This document shows, one piece after another, positions 25,510-34,966 of a stretch of DNA of 64,000 bases (positions within the stretch are counted from its first letter, which is position 1; each line of letters opens with the position of its first letter). The DNA lies in contig NZ_BNJI01000001.1 in assembly GCF_016587415.1 (NCBI RefSeq), forward strand, positions 3,573,501 through 3,637,500, given 5' to 3'. A model generated the notes under the pieces. It did not search any database, was not told where the DNA came from, and saw only the letters and a program-made list of their open reading frames with translations. The stretch is from Ktedonobacter sp. SOSP1-85 (GTDB lineage Bacteria; Chloroflexota; Ktedonobacteria; Ktedonobacterales; Ktedonobacteraceae). Both the position numbers and the translations under genes were made by a program.

Positions 25510-26679
25510 ATGAGTACAGGCACACAGACGGCGTCTTCAGGCGAACTGATTCAGCAGGGGAAGGGACAGGCAGGACCCAGGCGCCTCCTGGCATTTCTTA
25601 TCAGACCTTCGCTGGTTACAGCGTTGCTCTATCTAGTCTTCATCGTGGCATTTAGCATATATAGGCAGTATGACGCCTTGCATTATGTGCACATCGGTAC
25701 AGTCTTTTCGCAGCATGTAGCTCATGGAAGCGCCGGCTACGATGGCCAGTTTTTCTATTATATGGTGACTGACCCCCAGCACGCGCCCGCGCATATTGAT
25801 GATCCCTCATATCGCTATCAACGCATTATCTATCCCCTCTTGACGGCGCTACTTAGCCTGGGACAGAAAGCCCTGGTCCCATATGCCATGCTGCTCATCA
25901 ACTTTATCTCAATTGTGGGCAGCGTAGAGATCGCGGCCTATCTGCTCAAGCGACGCCAGCTTTCGCCCTGGTATAGCCTGGCCCTGGGCCTCTACTTCGG
26001 CCAGACCACCGCCTTTATCTTCGACACAACCGAACCCCTGACCTATTTTTTGATCTGCCTGGGCCTGCTCTCGTTAGAATGGAAACGTACCCGTACAGCC
26101 GCCCTTTGCATGAGCCTGGCCGTCCTCGCACGCGAAACCGCCGTCCTCTTCCCCCTGGGCTATATCGCGCTCCTCTTCTGGCGCCGCCGCTGGTGGGAAA
26201 GCATCCGCTTCGCCCTCATCTCGCTCCTCCCCACCGTACTCTGGTATGGCTTGATCGTCGTCATCTTCGGGCGCACCGGTCTGGGCTATGCTCCCCCCTT
26301 CGAGCGCATCCCCTTTCGCGGGCTATTTGTCTTCTACCAGGACCATAACCGCTTCCCCCCACTCATCATCCTGATGCTTATCCCCACCGTGCTCAGCATC
26401 ATCGCCTTCGCCCGCGCCGCCCTCCTGCGCCGCTGGGGCAACTGTACCTGGCACACCTGGCTCATCTGGGGCCTGAACCTGGCCCTGACCATCTTCATGT
26501 CCATCGCTTCATATGAGGAACTGGTCTCCGCCGGCCGCCTCTCAACCGGCCTCGTCCTGGCCATGCTCCTCTACGGCTGGCAGGCCCGTGACCGCTTCAC
26601 CCTCTGGGTCTCCCAAATCTACACCATCACCTTCGTCCTCTACATCGCCGGACTCTTCATCCTCCACTTCCCCAGCTAA
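25510..26679 (+). CDS. Polytopic membrane protein, GT-C glycosyltransferase-like
   Basis: About 390 residues from ATG 25510 (AGAGGAAGCAGG upstream). Nine or more hydrophobic helices. An early extracytoplasmic loop has 'SAGYDGQFFYYMVTDPQ', an acidic/aromatic motif in the first loop as in GT-C enzymes that use polyprenyl-linked sugars, and 'YRYQRIIYPLLTALLSLGQ'. That assignment is inference; no definite family. It lies upstream of galU, so a role in cell-surface glycan formation would fit. Confidence 0.6.
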   Translation: MSTGTQTASSGELIQQGKGQAGPRRLLAFLIRPSLVTALLYLVFIVAFSIYRQYDALHYVHIGTVFSQHVAHGSAGYDGQFFYYMVTDPQHAPAHIDDPSYRYQRIIYPLLTALLSLGQKALVPYAMLLINFISIVGSVEIAAYLLKRRQLSPWYSLALGLYFGQTTAFIFDTTEPLTYFLICLGLLSLEWKRTRTAALCMSLAVLARETAVLFPLGYIALLFWRRRWWESIRFALISLLPTVLWYGLIVVIFGRTGLGYAPPFERIPFRGLFVFYQDHNRFPPLIILMLIPTVLSIIAFARAALLRRWGNCTWHTWLIWGLNLALTIFMSIASYEELVSAGRLSTGLVLAMLLYGWQARDRFTLWVSQIYTITFVLYIAGLFILHFPS

Positions 26680-26685
26680 AACAAC

Positions 26686-26740
26686 GTACATGGGTGTATG
26701 GGGTGACGTATGTGACACGTCACCCCATACACCCATGTAC
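26686..26740. terminator. Perfect 24 bp stem, 7-nt loop
   Basis: Arms 26686-26709 and 26717-26740 are complementary; loop ATGTGAC. Seven nt after the membrane protein stop codon. Confidence 0.75.
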
Positions 26741-26758
26741 CGCAACCCCGTCCCCATG

Positions 26759-26789
26759 ATATGTAGACGCGTACTTTAGTAGCGTCGTC
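26759..26789. repeat. Repeat family A copy
   Basis: ATATGTAGACGCGTACTTTA then GTAGCGTCGTC, between the hairpin and the galU promoter region. Confidence 0.8.
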
Positions 26790-26915
26790 CCCCCGCAGCG
26801 TCGTCTCCCTGGTACAGATTGACCAACCATAAGTACATACACTACAATAGTAAAAGAGAAGTCGAGCGTCAGACATTAAGGCGTCACTTCTGTGCTCTTA
26901 TTATCAGGAGGACCG

Positions 26916-27806
26916 ATGAGCATACGTAAAGCCGTACTGCCGGTAGCTGGTCTAGGCACTCGTGTTCTGCCAGCAAGTAAAGTTATCCCCAAAGAGATGT
27001 TACCCCTCGTCGATCGACCGACGTTACAATACATCGTAGAAGAGGCTGTGGCCGCTGGAATTGAAGAGATTATTTTTGTCACCAGCTCCAGCAAGCGCAG
27101 CATTGAAGACCATTTTGACTCCTTCCCCGACCTGGAGCGCACCCTGGAGCGCAAAGGCAAGCTCAAAGAGCTAGAGGAGCTGCGCCGCGTACAGACCCTG
27201 GCCTCATTCGCCGCCGTCCGCCAGCCGGAGGCCCACGGCCTGGGGCATGCTGTCCTCTGCGCCAAACACCTCGTGGGCAACGAACCCTTCGTCGTCATGC
27301 TCGGCGATGACCTGGTCGCCCCCGAAACACCCTGCCTGCCTCGCATGATTGAACTCTTCGAGCGCACCCAGAGCAGCGTCATCTCCCTCTTCGAGGTCCC
27401 CAAAGAAGAGATCTCATCCTTTGGCATCGTCGCTGGCGAGGCCGTCAAAGGCGAAAACGACTTCATCAAAATCTCCCACATGGTCGAGAAGCCCGACCCC
27501 GAAGAGGCCCCCTCCAACCTGGCCGTTGCCGGTCGCTATGTCCTCTCGCCCGACATCTTCGAACTTCTAGAGCAGACCCAGCCCGGCAAAGGCGGCGAGA
27601 TTCAGCTCACCGACGCCCTCCAGCGCCAGGCCGAATCCGGCCGCTGCTACGGCCTCCGCTTCGACGGCGAGCGCTTCGACACCGGCACCCCGCTTGGCCT
27701 GCTCAAGACCTCCATCGCCTACGCCCTCAAACGTCCCGAGCTAGCCCCCGCCCTCCGCGAATACATGCACTCCGTCCTCCAGGACCAGAAACTCAACGAG
27801 CGCTAA
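26916..27806 (+). CDS. galU: UTP--glucose-1-phosphate uridylyltransferase
   Basis: 297 residues from ATG 26916 (TCAGGAGGACCG upstream). Nucleotidyltransferase signature 'PVAGLGTRVLPASKVIPKEM', 'TLQYIVEEAVAAGIEEI', 'VMLGDDLV', 'MVEKPDPEEAPSNLAVAGRY', all typical of bacterial GalU. Makes UDP-glucose from UTP and Glc-1-P for glycan synthesis; it feeds the ugd product at 47.2 kb (UDP-glucuronate). Monocistronic here, convergent with sbcD. Confidence 0.96.
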   Translation: MSIRKAVLPVAGLGTRVLPASKVIPKEMLPLVDRPTLQYIVEEAVAAGIEEIIFVTSSSKRSIEDHFDSFPDLERTLERKGKLKELEELRRVQTLASFAAVRQPEAHGLGHAVLCAKHLVGNEPFVVMLGDDLVAPETPCLPRMIELFERTQSSVISLFEVPKEEISSFGIVAGEAVKGENDFIKISHMVEKPDPEEAPSNLAVAGRYVLSPDIFELLEQTQPGKGGEIQLTDALQRQAESGRCYGLRFDGERFDTGTPLGLLKTSIAYALKRPELAPALREYMHSVLQDQKLNER

Positions 27807-27940
27807 TCCTTTTTTGCGCACGGGGAAAGGGGATGTGGGTGAGCGTCATTCTTTTGCGGTATCGCTCCCATAACCGCCACGGCTATGGATGGCCCGGCGC
27901 ACCAAACCATCGTATGGGGCGCCGGGGGTAAGGTGGTTGG

Positions 27941-29281
27941 TTAGTTTTTTTCGGGGGTGAGGAGGGTGGTGCGTTTGTCGCGGAGATATTGGGCGATCTG
28001 GGCGGGTTCCTCTTTGCGGAGAGCCTGGGCTTTGATGTCGGCGAGGACGTTGCTCCATTGCTCTTTGGCGGTGAGGAAGCGGTTGTCGCGGGCGAGGAGT
28101 TCCTCGAAGATATGGCGTTCGAGTTCGTGCCAGAGGGAGCGGTCGCGTCCATCGAGGTCGCCTTCGTCGGGTTCGTAGTCCTGGTCGCTGGTATGGTTGT
28201 CGATGCGAGCATGGAGGGGGTTGAAGTACTGACGAAGCATTTCTTCCATGCGCGATATGTCGAGGGAGCCGGCGTCGAAGGCGAGGGTGCCCGAGAGGGT
28301 GACCTGGACGACGGGAGGCTTCTCGGTTTGGGCGTAGGTGGGGCCTTTGTCCTGGCAGTAGGATTCGAGGCGCAGATAGATGTCTTCGGGCTCGTTGAGG
28401 CCGTCGACGCGGATCTCGTGGCGCACGAAGGGGCGGCGGGTGCTCTTGAGGCGCTCGGCGTGATGGATGCGCTCTTTCTTCTCCAGGTTGATGATGCGTC
28501 CGGGTTCGTCGGTGTCGATCTCGACGTAGTAGTAGCCACGATCCTCCCACTGGACCTCTTCGGCGCTACAGGTCTCGGTGGAGCCGGGATTGTAGATCCA
28601 GCCGTCGAATTCGTAGGGTTTGTGGACGTGACCGAGGGCGAGATAGTCGACCTGGCCGCTGAGGGCCTGGAACTGGGCCATGGTAGGAAGGCCCTGGATG
28701 CGTGCGACCATGCCATCGATGCCGGTATGCATCATAAGCAGGCGGTAGGCGACGCCGGAGGCGTCTTCGTCGGCGCGAGCATCCTGGAGGGCGTGCGACA
28801 TGCCTTCGAGGGCACGGGACGTTGAGGAGCCGAGCCAGTGGATGCCATAGACGCGCAGATTGCCATCGAGAAGGTCAACATAGGCGCCGAGCATGTTTTG
28901 CTGGTCCCAGGGTTCGAGCTGGGGCATGCCGTCGACCATGCGCGGCTGGAGCAGGACGAGATAGCCCTGGTAGCAGAGGAATTGCAGCCAGGAGGTACCT
29001 TCGCGGTAGTAGCTGCGGTCGTGGTTGCCTTCGATGGCGATGACGGGGATGTTGGCGTCCTTGAGCTTCTTGAGACCTTCGATGGCATGGATGAGGGTCA
29101 GGGCGTCGATGGCGCGTTTATTGAAGAGGTCGCCAGCGATGACCATGAAGTCGACGCGGCGCTCTATGGCTTCGTCGACGAGTTCCCAGAAGGCCCATGT
29201 GAAGTCGTTGAAGCGTTCGCGGACGCCGTATTGTTCATAGCCCAGGTGGGTGTCCGCGCAGTGTATGAAGGATGCGCGCAT
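27941..29281 (-). CDS. sbcD: SbcD/Mre11-type metallophosphoesterase nuclease
   Basis: 446 residues from ATG 29281 (AGAAAGGCATAACCCTT upstream). Calcineurin-like motifs: 'HCADTHLGYEQYG', 'VIAGDLFNKRAID', 'AIEGNHDRSYY', 'MMHTGIDG' and 'ALGHVHKPYEFDGWIYNPGS'. This is the Mre11/SbcD order; the enzyme processes DNA ends with the SbcC/Rad50 ATPase. No sbcC is adjacent. The long C-terminal helical part may be the capping/partner region. Strong antisense reading frames over this gene are GC-rich shadows. Confidence 0.9.
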   Translation of the reverse strand: MRASFIHCADTHLGYEQYGVRERFNDFTWAFWELVDEAIERRVDFMVIAGDLFNKRAIDALTLIHAIEGLKKLKDANIPVIAIEGNHDRSYYREGTSWLQFLCYQGYLVLLQPRMVDGMPQLEPWDQQNMLGAYVDLLDGNLRVYGIHWLGSSTSRALEGMSHALQDARADEDASGVAYRLLMMHTGIDGMVARIQGLPTMAQFQALSGQVDYLALGHVHKPYEFDGWIYNPGSTETCSAEEVQWEDRGYYYVEIDTDEPGRIINLEKKERIHHAERLKSTRRPFVRHEIRVDGLNEPEDIYLRLESYCQDKGPTYAQTEKPPVVQVTLSGTLAFDAGSLDISRMEEMLRQYFNPLHARIDNHTSDQDYEPDEGDLDGRDRSLWHELERHIFEELLARDNRFLTAKEQWSNVLADIKAQALRKEEPAQIAQYLRDKRTTLLTPEKN

Positions 29282-29337
29282 AAGGGTTATGCCTTTCTTT
29301 TTTTGTATATTCTTAAATTGGGAAAGAAAAAATTTTT

Positions 29338-29395
29338 GTTGGGACACCCCACGCCCCGGCAGGAGGGGAACCCTCCTGCACCCTCCCTTTTTGTG
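29338..29395. repeat. Repeat family C, inverted copy
   Basis: TTGGGACACCCCACGCCCCGGCAGGAGGGG and following bases, the reverse complement of the CCCCTGCCGGGGTCTGGGGT type repeat seen at 34750-34945 and 37260-37500. Lies between sbcD and the next minus-strand gene. Confidence 0.7.
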
Positions 29396-29800
29396 TTACA
29401 TAGTGGCGGGGCCGGTCATGAAGGCGCGAACGGCGGCGGCGACGAGGATCAGGGCGGCGAGGCCATAGATCAGGGCGTCGCGGCGTGGGTTCTTGCCACT
29501 GGATGCGTAGGTGGTAGCGACGGGTATGGCGAAGATGACGATGGCTCCATAGACGTAGTGGAGGTAGTAGAGGTTGGAGCCGCCGCCGGGTTTGAGGCCC
29601 GAGGCCACCATGATGAGGCCGAGTAGGCCCTGTAGGGCGGCGAGGCCAACGGCGATGTACATGCCAATCGCCAGGGGCCGGGTAACGCCCCCCCTCTCTT
29701 TGCGGAAATATTGCACGAAGCTCCAGATCATGACGATGGCGCCTGAGAGAAAGATCAGGTATGGGTTGTACTGATGAAGGGTTAATACAAGTCCAGTCAA
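29396..29800 (-). CDS. Four-helix membrane protein, unknown
   Basis: 134 residues with four hydrophobic helices (about 1-24, 44-66, 77-95, 108-128: 'VYGAIVIFAIPVATTYA', 'LAALILVAAAVRAFMTG'). Small loops, 'FRKERGG' on the cytosolic side. No family recognised. ATG at 29800 with GAGGAGTATCAACC upstream supports expression. Confidence 0.7.
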   Translation of the reverse strand: MTGLVLTLHQYNPYLIFLSGAIVMIWSFVQYFRKERGGVTRPLAIGMYIAVGLAALQGLLGLIMVASGLKPGGGSNLYYLHYVYGAIVIFAIPVATTYASSGKNPRRDALIYGLAALILVAAAVRAFMTGPATM

Positions 29801-30145
29801 GGTTGATACTCCTCAAGGAATCTATTCTTTGCGTACCTGGCATAACCGGTAAGGGTTGTGGATGCTGTGTTGTAATATAGCGCGAGTAGGGAGGAAAAAC
29901 AAGTTGGGGGTAAGGTATGGCGGTATGCCTCCACATTACAGCCCGCCTCTCACCACTCGCCTCGCCCTCCAACTTACGTACATACCACAAAAAAACAGGA
30001 TTGGCAGGCGATTCATGACTCTGCTGGCAAATTTTAGGAGGTTGTCCGAACAGACATCTGCGAAAGGCACGAAAGACAAGAAATGTCGGCTAGTCGACTT
30101 GCCGGCTTGTCGGCTTGCTGGCTTGCTGGCTTGTCGGCTATCGGT

Positions 30146-30305
30146 AGGGACCAGCTTTAGCGCGTCCGAACGCCATTTATGGCAGTGCGGCGTAAGCCTA
30201 AATTTTCCAGCTAGACAAGCAAGAGATTACTCATCGTGCTTCTCCGGGACACTTTTGGCTAGCGCCACAATGCGATGAATCGCCTTCGGACGCGCTAAAG
30301 CTGGT
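30146..30305. repeat. MITE-like unit: inverted family B ends around ~110 bp
   Basis: GGGACCAGCTTTAGCGCGTC plus CGAA at 30148-30171 is matched in inverse orientation at 30282-30305. The interior has no gene. Just upstream (30086-30145) is a run of GGCTTGTC/GGCTTGCT octamers. The gap 29801-30504 holds no gene I can support. Confidence 0.65.
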
Positions 30306-30504
30306 CCCATTGGCGTCAAGTGAAGGCCAGCATCGCGCTTGCATCACTTCCTTACTTATCTTGACGCTAATCACTGGATCTTTACCAGCATCATTTTGAC
30401 GGCCTTGAGAGTTGATCTGGAAGGGAAGAAAGAGGTACTGGCTCTGCGTGCCTGCGCAGAGGAAAGCGGAGGGCGAAAATCACCTCTGGATCGGAGAAGT
30501 TTCA

Positions 30505-31539
30505 TCAAGAGCTCTTCCCGCTGTGAACGGTGAGATCTCTTGGTAGATGGGCTGCGGCTTGATAGGCGGCGTCGATGTGGCCCTTGTCCTCTGCCAGGAT
30601 GATATCAAGCAACTGGACGGCCTCGGCCCTGCTTTCTTCTCCCCAATCATCCCTGAAACACACGTTGTGGGTACACTCGATCAGATCTTGTACGACCCGT
30701 TCCCAGAGGAAGTAGGTGAGGGCCACCCAATCAATCTCCGCCTGCCCATAGCCCTGAAAAAACGCCTCAGCGTGTGGTGGCCTGACAAAGATGAAATCGC
30801 GCTCTTTGGGGGCCAGCATCACCTCATCCCAATCGACCACAAACACCTGGCCCGCTCGATTCCGGATCAGATTCCTTGCATGCAGGTCGGCGTGACAGAT
30901 GACGCAAGGCAATGGTCGCGACTGGAGCACCGCTGCCAGCTTTTCCAGGGAGGTCACCACCGTGTGAATCGTGGACTGATGCGCCACCCAGGAGGAGCGA
31001 AGTGCACGCTGTGAGGCACCTCCGTCTTGAGCATAGGTGTGTTGGGTTTCAAAGGCACGCACCCATCGAACATACTCTGTCGGATCAAAGGTCTCCTTGC
31101 GCAAGGATGCAAAGCCACCAGGCGGCAGCATGACCTGGTGAATCCGTTGGAAGATGGCTCCCACCTGCCTCCACTGCTCGTCCGTCATCCCTGTCAAGCT
31201 ACTCTCTCCGGAGATCCAGGGGTAGACGATCACGGTCCAATCCGAGAGCTGGGCCCACAATGCACCGCTGCGGTTGGGAATAGGAGCCACGACCGATGCA
31301 ATCCCCTGGTCGTTGAGATAGCGAGGAGCCAGACATCGTGGTTCGTAGAGCGATCTCGTCGTGACTTTGAGCGCATAGGCTGTTCCCTGCTCGCTTTCCA
31401 CACGATATATCCCGGCGTCGTAATCATGCCCCAGGGGAAGAAACGTCAGCGTGACAGGGCTCAGATCATACTGGTCCTGCAAACAGGCGCGAAGGTCTTC
31501 CTCGCTAATCCTCGGTGATTCACGCATAGTTCTGCTCAT
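30505..31539 (-). CDS. APH-type phosphotransferase (kinase fold)
   Basis: 344 residues. Aminoglycoside phosphotransferase/choline kinase fold: catalytic loop 'VICHADLHARNLIRNRAG' and metal-binding 'VFVVDWDEVMLAPKERDF'. The N-lobe has 'GIYRVESEQGTAYALKV'. Such enzymes phosphorylate aminoglycosides, homoserine, choline or other small molecules; the substrate is not readable. Ends '...DLTVHSGKSS'. Isolated gene in a repeat-rich neighbourhood. Confidence 0.85.
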   Translation of the reverse strand: MSRTMRESPRISEEDLRACLQDQYDLSPVTLTFLPLGHDYDAGIYRVESEQGTAYALKVTTRSLYEPRCLAPRYLNDQGIASVVAPIPNRSGALWAQLSDWTVIVYPWISGESSLTGMTDEQWRQVGAIFQRIHQVMLPPGGFASLRKETFDPTEYVRWVRAFETQHTYAQDGGASQRALRSSWVAHQSTIHTVVTSLEKLAAVLQSRPLPCVICHADLHARNLIRNRAGQVFVVDWDEVMLAPKERDFIFVRPPHAEAFFQGYGQAEIDWVALTYFLWERVVQDLIECTHNVCFRDDWGEESRAEAVQLLDIILAEDKGHIDAAYQAAAHLPRDLTVHSGKSS

Positions 31540-31804
31540 CCCATCCTATCTTTTCTTTCAGTGTTCTTCATCCATTCAAAGGAATATGTGTTCACCCATT
31601 GGTGAAAGGGGATGTCTCCCTATATTACGCGAGCCTTAGTGAGCTATGCAAGATCCGAAAGGGCTTCTCCAACAATCGCCGCCGCACATCATGAATCGTA
31701 ACGTAAAAGTACCCCTCCTTCTCGCTAGTAAATTGGGACAAAATAAGGCATAGGCACCTCCAAACGGAAAAAGCGCACGTTCCTGTGGTTGCCCCCAAAA
31801 GCGC

Positions 31805-31968
31805 ATATGTAGACGCGTACTTTAGTAGCGTCGTGCCCGCCACCATCCATATGTAGACGCGTACTTTAGTAGCGTCGTGCCCGCCACCATCCATATGTAG
31901 ACGCGTACTTTAGTAGCGTCGTGCCTCCCTCCCATCCATATGTAGACGTGTACTTCAGTAGCGTTGTG
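31805..31968. repeat. Repeat family A, four tandem copies (44-45 bp period)
   Basis: Copies start at 31805, 31849, 31893 and 31938, each followed by GTGCCCGCCACCATCC or a variant. The fourth has drifted (GACGTGTACTTCAGTAGCGTT). Spacers are near-identical, so this is a tandem duplication and not a CRISPR array. Region 31540-31804 shows no gene. Confidence 0.85.
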
Positions 31969-32079
31969 CCCGCCACTCCCTCCAATTCCTTCAATCTATC
32001 CCCGTTACCCTTGAAAAAACCATCTATTCTTTATTGCACTTTATATACACTTATATAACTAATATATTATATAACATCT

Positions 32080-32730
32080 TCTGTGCACACATAAAAACAC
32101 CCTTCACCCCGCCATCCGCCTCCTCATCCCCTCCCTTCTCACCCAATACCCCTTCCTCCCCAAAATCACAATCGCTCACATCCCATCCGCCGACCCCGAA
32201 ATTTCAGACTCTGACCCCGAACCCTCCGACCCTGACACCTTCGACTCTGAAACTTTTAACTTCAACTCCTCTGATCCCGACCTCGATCCTTCTGACCTTG
32301 ACCCCGAAACCTCTTCCCCCACCACAATCCCCTCCAATCTCTCTCCATCTGATGCCACCTCCGAACCTACCAGCTCTTCTTCATCCAAAACCACAATCGC
32401 TCACATTCCACCGACCCCAGCCACACCCATCTCTCAAATCACTAACTATCCCCGGCCACATTCATCCCCGTTTCTCAAACCGCTCACAACTCACTAGCCA
32501 CACCTACTCCTACAATCGCTCACAACTCACTAGCCACACCTACTCCTACAATCGTTCACAATCAACTGCAACAACACACATACTCTTCCAACCCACTTGG
32601 CGGCCACTCTTCCATGAACCCAACCTACAACCCGGCTTACCAACAACACCGACCACCTACCATCTAACCCAAATCCGCAATCGCTCACAACCAAACCCTG
32701 ATTACTCACAATCACCACCTGCACCTTAAC
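32080..32730 (+). other. Low-complexity Ser/Asp/Pro-coding tract with 36-bp minisatellite; no gene called
   Basis: A C-rich, G-poor strand differs in composition from its neighbours. One frame with no good start reads 'EISDSDPEPSDPDTFDSETF'; another reads Pro/Thr/Leu only. CACAATCGCTCACA recurs (near 32167, 32391, 32510, 32546, 32683). At 32510-32560 a 36-bp unit (CGCTCACAACTCACTAGCCA plus CACCTACTCCTACAAT) repeats twice. No ribosome site, no recognisable protein. Likely decayed or simple-sequence DNA. Confidence 0.5.
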
Positions 32731-32911
32731 AACTTGAATTCCCATGCGGCGGTCCGCCTCTCGCCCCACAAGCGCTGAGTCGCTTTGTCCGGATGTGGCA
32801 GCTCAAATCGGATGCGAAGGCATTCCCAATCATAGGCGCCACATTTATGACTCTGCTTGGAAATTTTGTCAAGTTGTCCGAACAGACTTGTGATAAACGC
32901 CCGAATTGTTG

Positions 32912-32965
32912 GTAGGGACCCGATTTATCACGTCCAAACGCCTTTTATGGCCTGTAGGCGCAGCC
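32912..32965. repeat. Repeat family B, diverged copy
   Basis: GGTAGGGACCCGATTTATCA then CGTCCAAACGCC, followed by CCTGTAGGCGCAGCC as at 24857. The flank 32966-33239 also has two TGCATGGGC/TGCATAGGC motifs like those at 39551-39613. Confidence 0.65.
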
Positions 32966-33239
32966 TAAAACGTTCACTTTCGGCATCTCGCACGATGGAT
33001 CATCTGTTTCTTACCATCCCACCGTCTCACCAACGCACCCAGGTAACCTACCTTTAACTGCCTTGTGGCCTTGCTCCTCCCTGCATGGGCGTCGTACCAC
33101 TGGCTCCTTTGGTCCTCTTGCATAGGCGGTGCACCACTGGACAACTCCCCTCCCTAGCTGATAGGATGAAAAAAACTCCTTTTCTGAATATGGCTTGGGC
33201 GAATAAAACTTGGAAAAATAGAAAGGGTCTACTCGCTTC

Positions 33240-34604
33240 ATGACACAGCTAGAAACATATATTACCGAACACGAGGAACGCTTCCTCGACGAACTGAAAG
33301 GCTGGCTGCGCATCCCCAGCATCAGCACCCTGCCAGAGCATGCAGGCGACGTCCGCGCCGCCGCCGAATACGCCGCCCGCGACCTGCAAAGCATCGGCTT
33401 CGACAAAGTCGAGGTCATCGCGACCCAAGGCCATCCCCTCGTGTATGGAGAGTGGCTCAATGCCCCTGGCAAGCCTACCGTGCTTATTTATGGGCACTAT
33501 GACGTCCAACCTGTCGATCCCGTGGAACTCTGGGATACGCCCCCCTTCGAGCCAACCATCCGCAATGGCAACATCTATTGCCGTGGCGCATGCGACGACA
33601 AAGGGCAGACTATGCTCGTCTTTAAAGCCCTGGAGTCCCTCATGGCTGTCGATGGCAAGCTGCCCGTAAACGTCAAGGTCCTCATCGAGGGCGAGGAAGA
33701 GGCCGGAGGCGAATCCATCGAGCACTATGTGCGTACCACTCCCGAACCCCTGGGTTGCGACGCCGCCTTCATCTGTGACACCCACATGCCCGGACCCGAG
33801 ACCCCGGCCTTGATCACCGGCCTGCGTGGCATCACCTACACCGAGGTCGAAGTTCAGGGCGCCAGGCGCGACCTGCACTCAGGCACCTACGGCGGCATCG
33901 CCCCCAACCCCCTGCACGCCCTTGCCATCATTATCAGCAAACTGAAGGACGAGCAGGGACACATCCATATCCCCGGCCTCTACGACAAACTACGCCCCGC
34001 CGCCCAGGTTGAGCGCGACTTCTGGGAGAAAGACCCTCTGAACTTCGCCGAGGCCCTGCGCGAGGAAATGGGCGTCTCGCAACTCGTTGGCGAGGCAGAA
34101 CACCCACCCCTGGAGCGCATCAGCGCGCGCCCCACGCTGGAGGTTCACGGCATCGTCGGCGGCTTCATCGGTGAGGGCGCCAAAACGGTCATCCCGGCCG
34201 TCGCCAAAGCCAAAATCAGCCTGCGCCTCCCGCCCGACCTCATCTCTAAAGAGATCTTCCCCCTCTTTGAGAAGGCCGTCCACAACGCAGCCCCCGAAGG
34301 CGTCAAGGTCACAGTCCAAAACCTGCACAGCGGCGAAGGCCTCGTCGTCGACCTGGATAATCCCGCCATGGTCGCCGCCACCCAGGCCCTCAAAGAGACC
34401 TACGGCAAAGAACCCATCTACCTCCGCGAAGGCGGCTCGATCCCCGTCGCAGCCCTCTTCAACGAAATCCTACACGTCCCCGTCGTCCTCATGGGCTTCG
34501 GCCTCCCCGACGATAACCTCCACGCCCCCAACGAAAAATACTCGCTCGCCCAATTCTACCGCGGCATCCGCACCGTCGCCCGCTTCCTCCAAAACCTCGC
34601 CTAA
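33240..34604 (+). CDS. M20 family dipeptidase (metallopeptidase)
   Basis: 454 residues. Di-zinc M20 motifs are complete: 'LIYGHYDVQPVDP', 'RGACDDKGQTMLV', 'LIEGEEEAGGESI', 'AAFICDTHMPGP' and the final His in 'DDNLHAPNEKYS'. Matches the PepV/CNDP-type dipeptidase family, which hydrolyses short peptides in the cytoplasm. ATG at 33240, AAAGGG 12-17 nt upstream. A paralogue follows at 34967, separated by two intergenic repeat elements. Confidence 0.93.
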   Translation: MTQLETYITEHEERFLDELKGWLRIPSISTLPEHAGDVRAAAEYAARDLQSIGFDKVEVIATQGHPLVYGEWLNAPGKPTVLIYGHYDVQPVDPVELWDTPPFEPTIRNGNIYCRGACDDKGQTMLVFKALESLMAVDGKLPVNVKVLIEGEEEAGGESIEHYVRTTPEPLGCDAAFICDTHMPGPETPALITGLRGITYTEVEVQGARRDLHSGTYGGIAPNPLHALAIIISKLKDEQGHIHIPGLYDKLRPAAQVERDFWEKDPLNFAEALREEMGVSQLVGEAEHPPLERISARPTLEVHGIVGGFIGEGAKTVIPAVAKAKISLRLPPDLISKEIFPLFEKAVHNAAPEGVKVTVQNLHSGEGLVVDLDNPAMVAATQALKETYGKEPIYLREGGSIPVAALFNEILHVPVVLMGFGLPDDNLHAPNEKYSLAQFYRGIRTVARFLQNLA

Positions 34605-34660
34605 CTAAAAAAGTGGTTAATGACGCGGTGCCAGGCTAGTGCCCCCAGCCAAATCTTTCT

Positions 34661-34748
34661 GGTAGGTGGTGTGGTGCGGGTTGGCGGCCACAGGCCGCCA
34701 ACCCGCACCACACCACCTACCAAGGCGAGCGCCGCAGGCGCGAGAAGT
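34661..34748. repeat. Dispersed stem-loop element D, copy 2
   Basis: Perfect arms 34661-34689 and 34693-34721 (29 bp, loop ACA), followed by AAGGCGAGCGCCGCAGGCGC and GAGAAGT. Same design as 15191-15277 and 46283-46367. Confidence 0.85.
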
Positions 34749-34749
34749 G

Positions 34750-34945
34750 CCGGGGTCTGGGGTGTCCCCAGAAAAGGGGTACAGGGTCCTCCCTGCCGGG
34801 GCCTGGGGTGTCCCCAGAAACTTCTTTTTCTGTAAGGTGATGTAGCAAAGGGGGGGCAAGGGGGACGAAGTCCCCCTGCCGGGGTCTGGGGTGTCCCCAG
34901 AAAAAACTTTTTTAATTTGTTTTTGCCGCCGCAGGCGGCAAAAAC
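34750..34945. repeat. Repeat family C cluster (GCCGGGGTCTGGGGTGTCCC)
   Basis: Three copies of CCGGGGYCTGGGGTGTCCCC followed by AGAAA (near 34751, 34796 and 34878), then CCGCCGCAGGCGG with A/T flanks at 34926-34940, a good hairpin just upstream of the second dipeptidase. Confidence 0.8.
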
Positions 34946-34966
34946 AAAAAGAAAGGAACAACTCTT

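Noticed and set aside
27989..29626. Two long plus-strand frames (278 and 262 codons) opposite sbcD
   Set aside because: They are antisense shadows of the high-GC sbcD gene with repetitive Val/Gly/Glu composition and no domain.
31805..31968. Possible CRISPR array (four regular copies)
   Set aside because: Period 44-45 bp with conserved spacers; same repeat is scattered as singles elsewhere.
32034..32729. 231-codon Pro/Ser/Thr-rich frame as a protein gene
   Set aside because: Low complexity, no ribosome site, two other frames equally open through the same tract.
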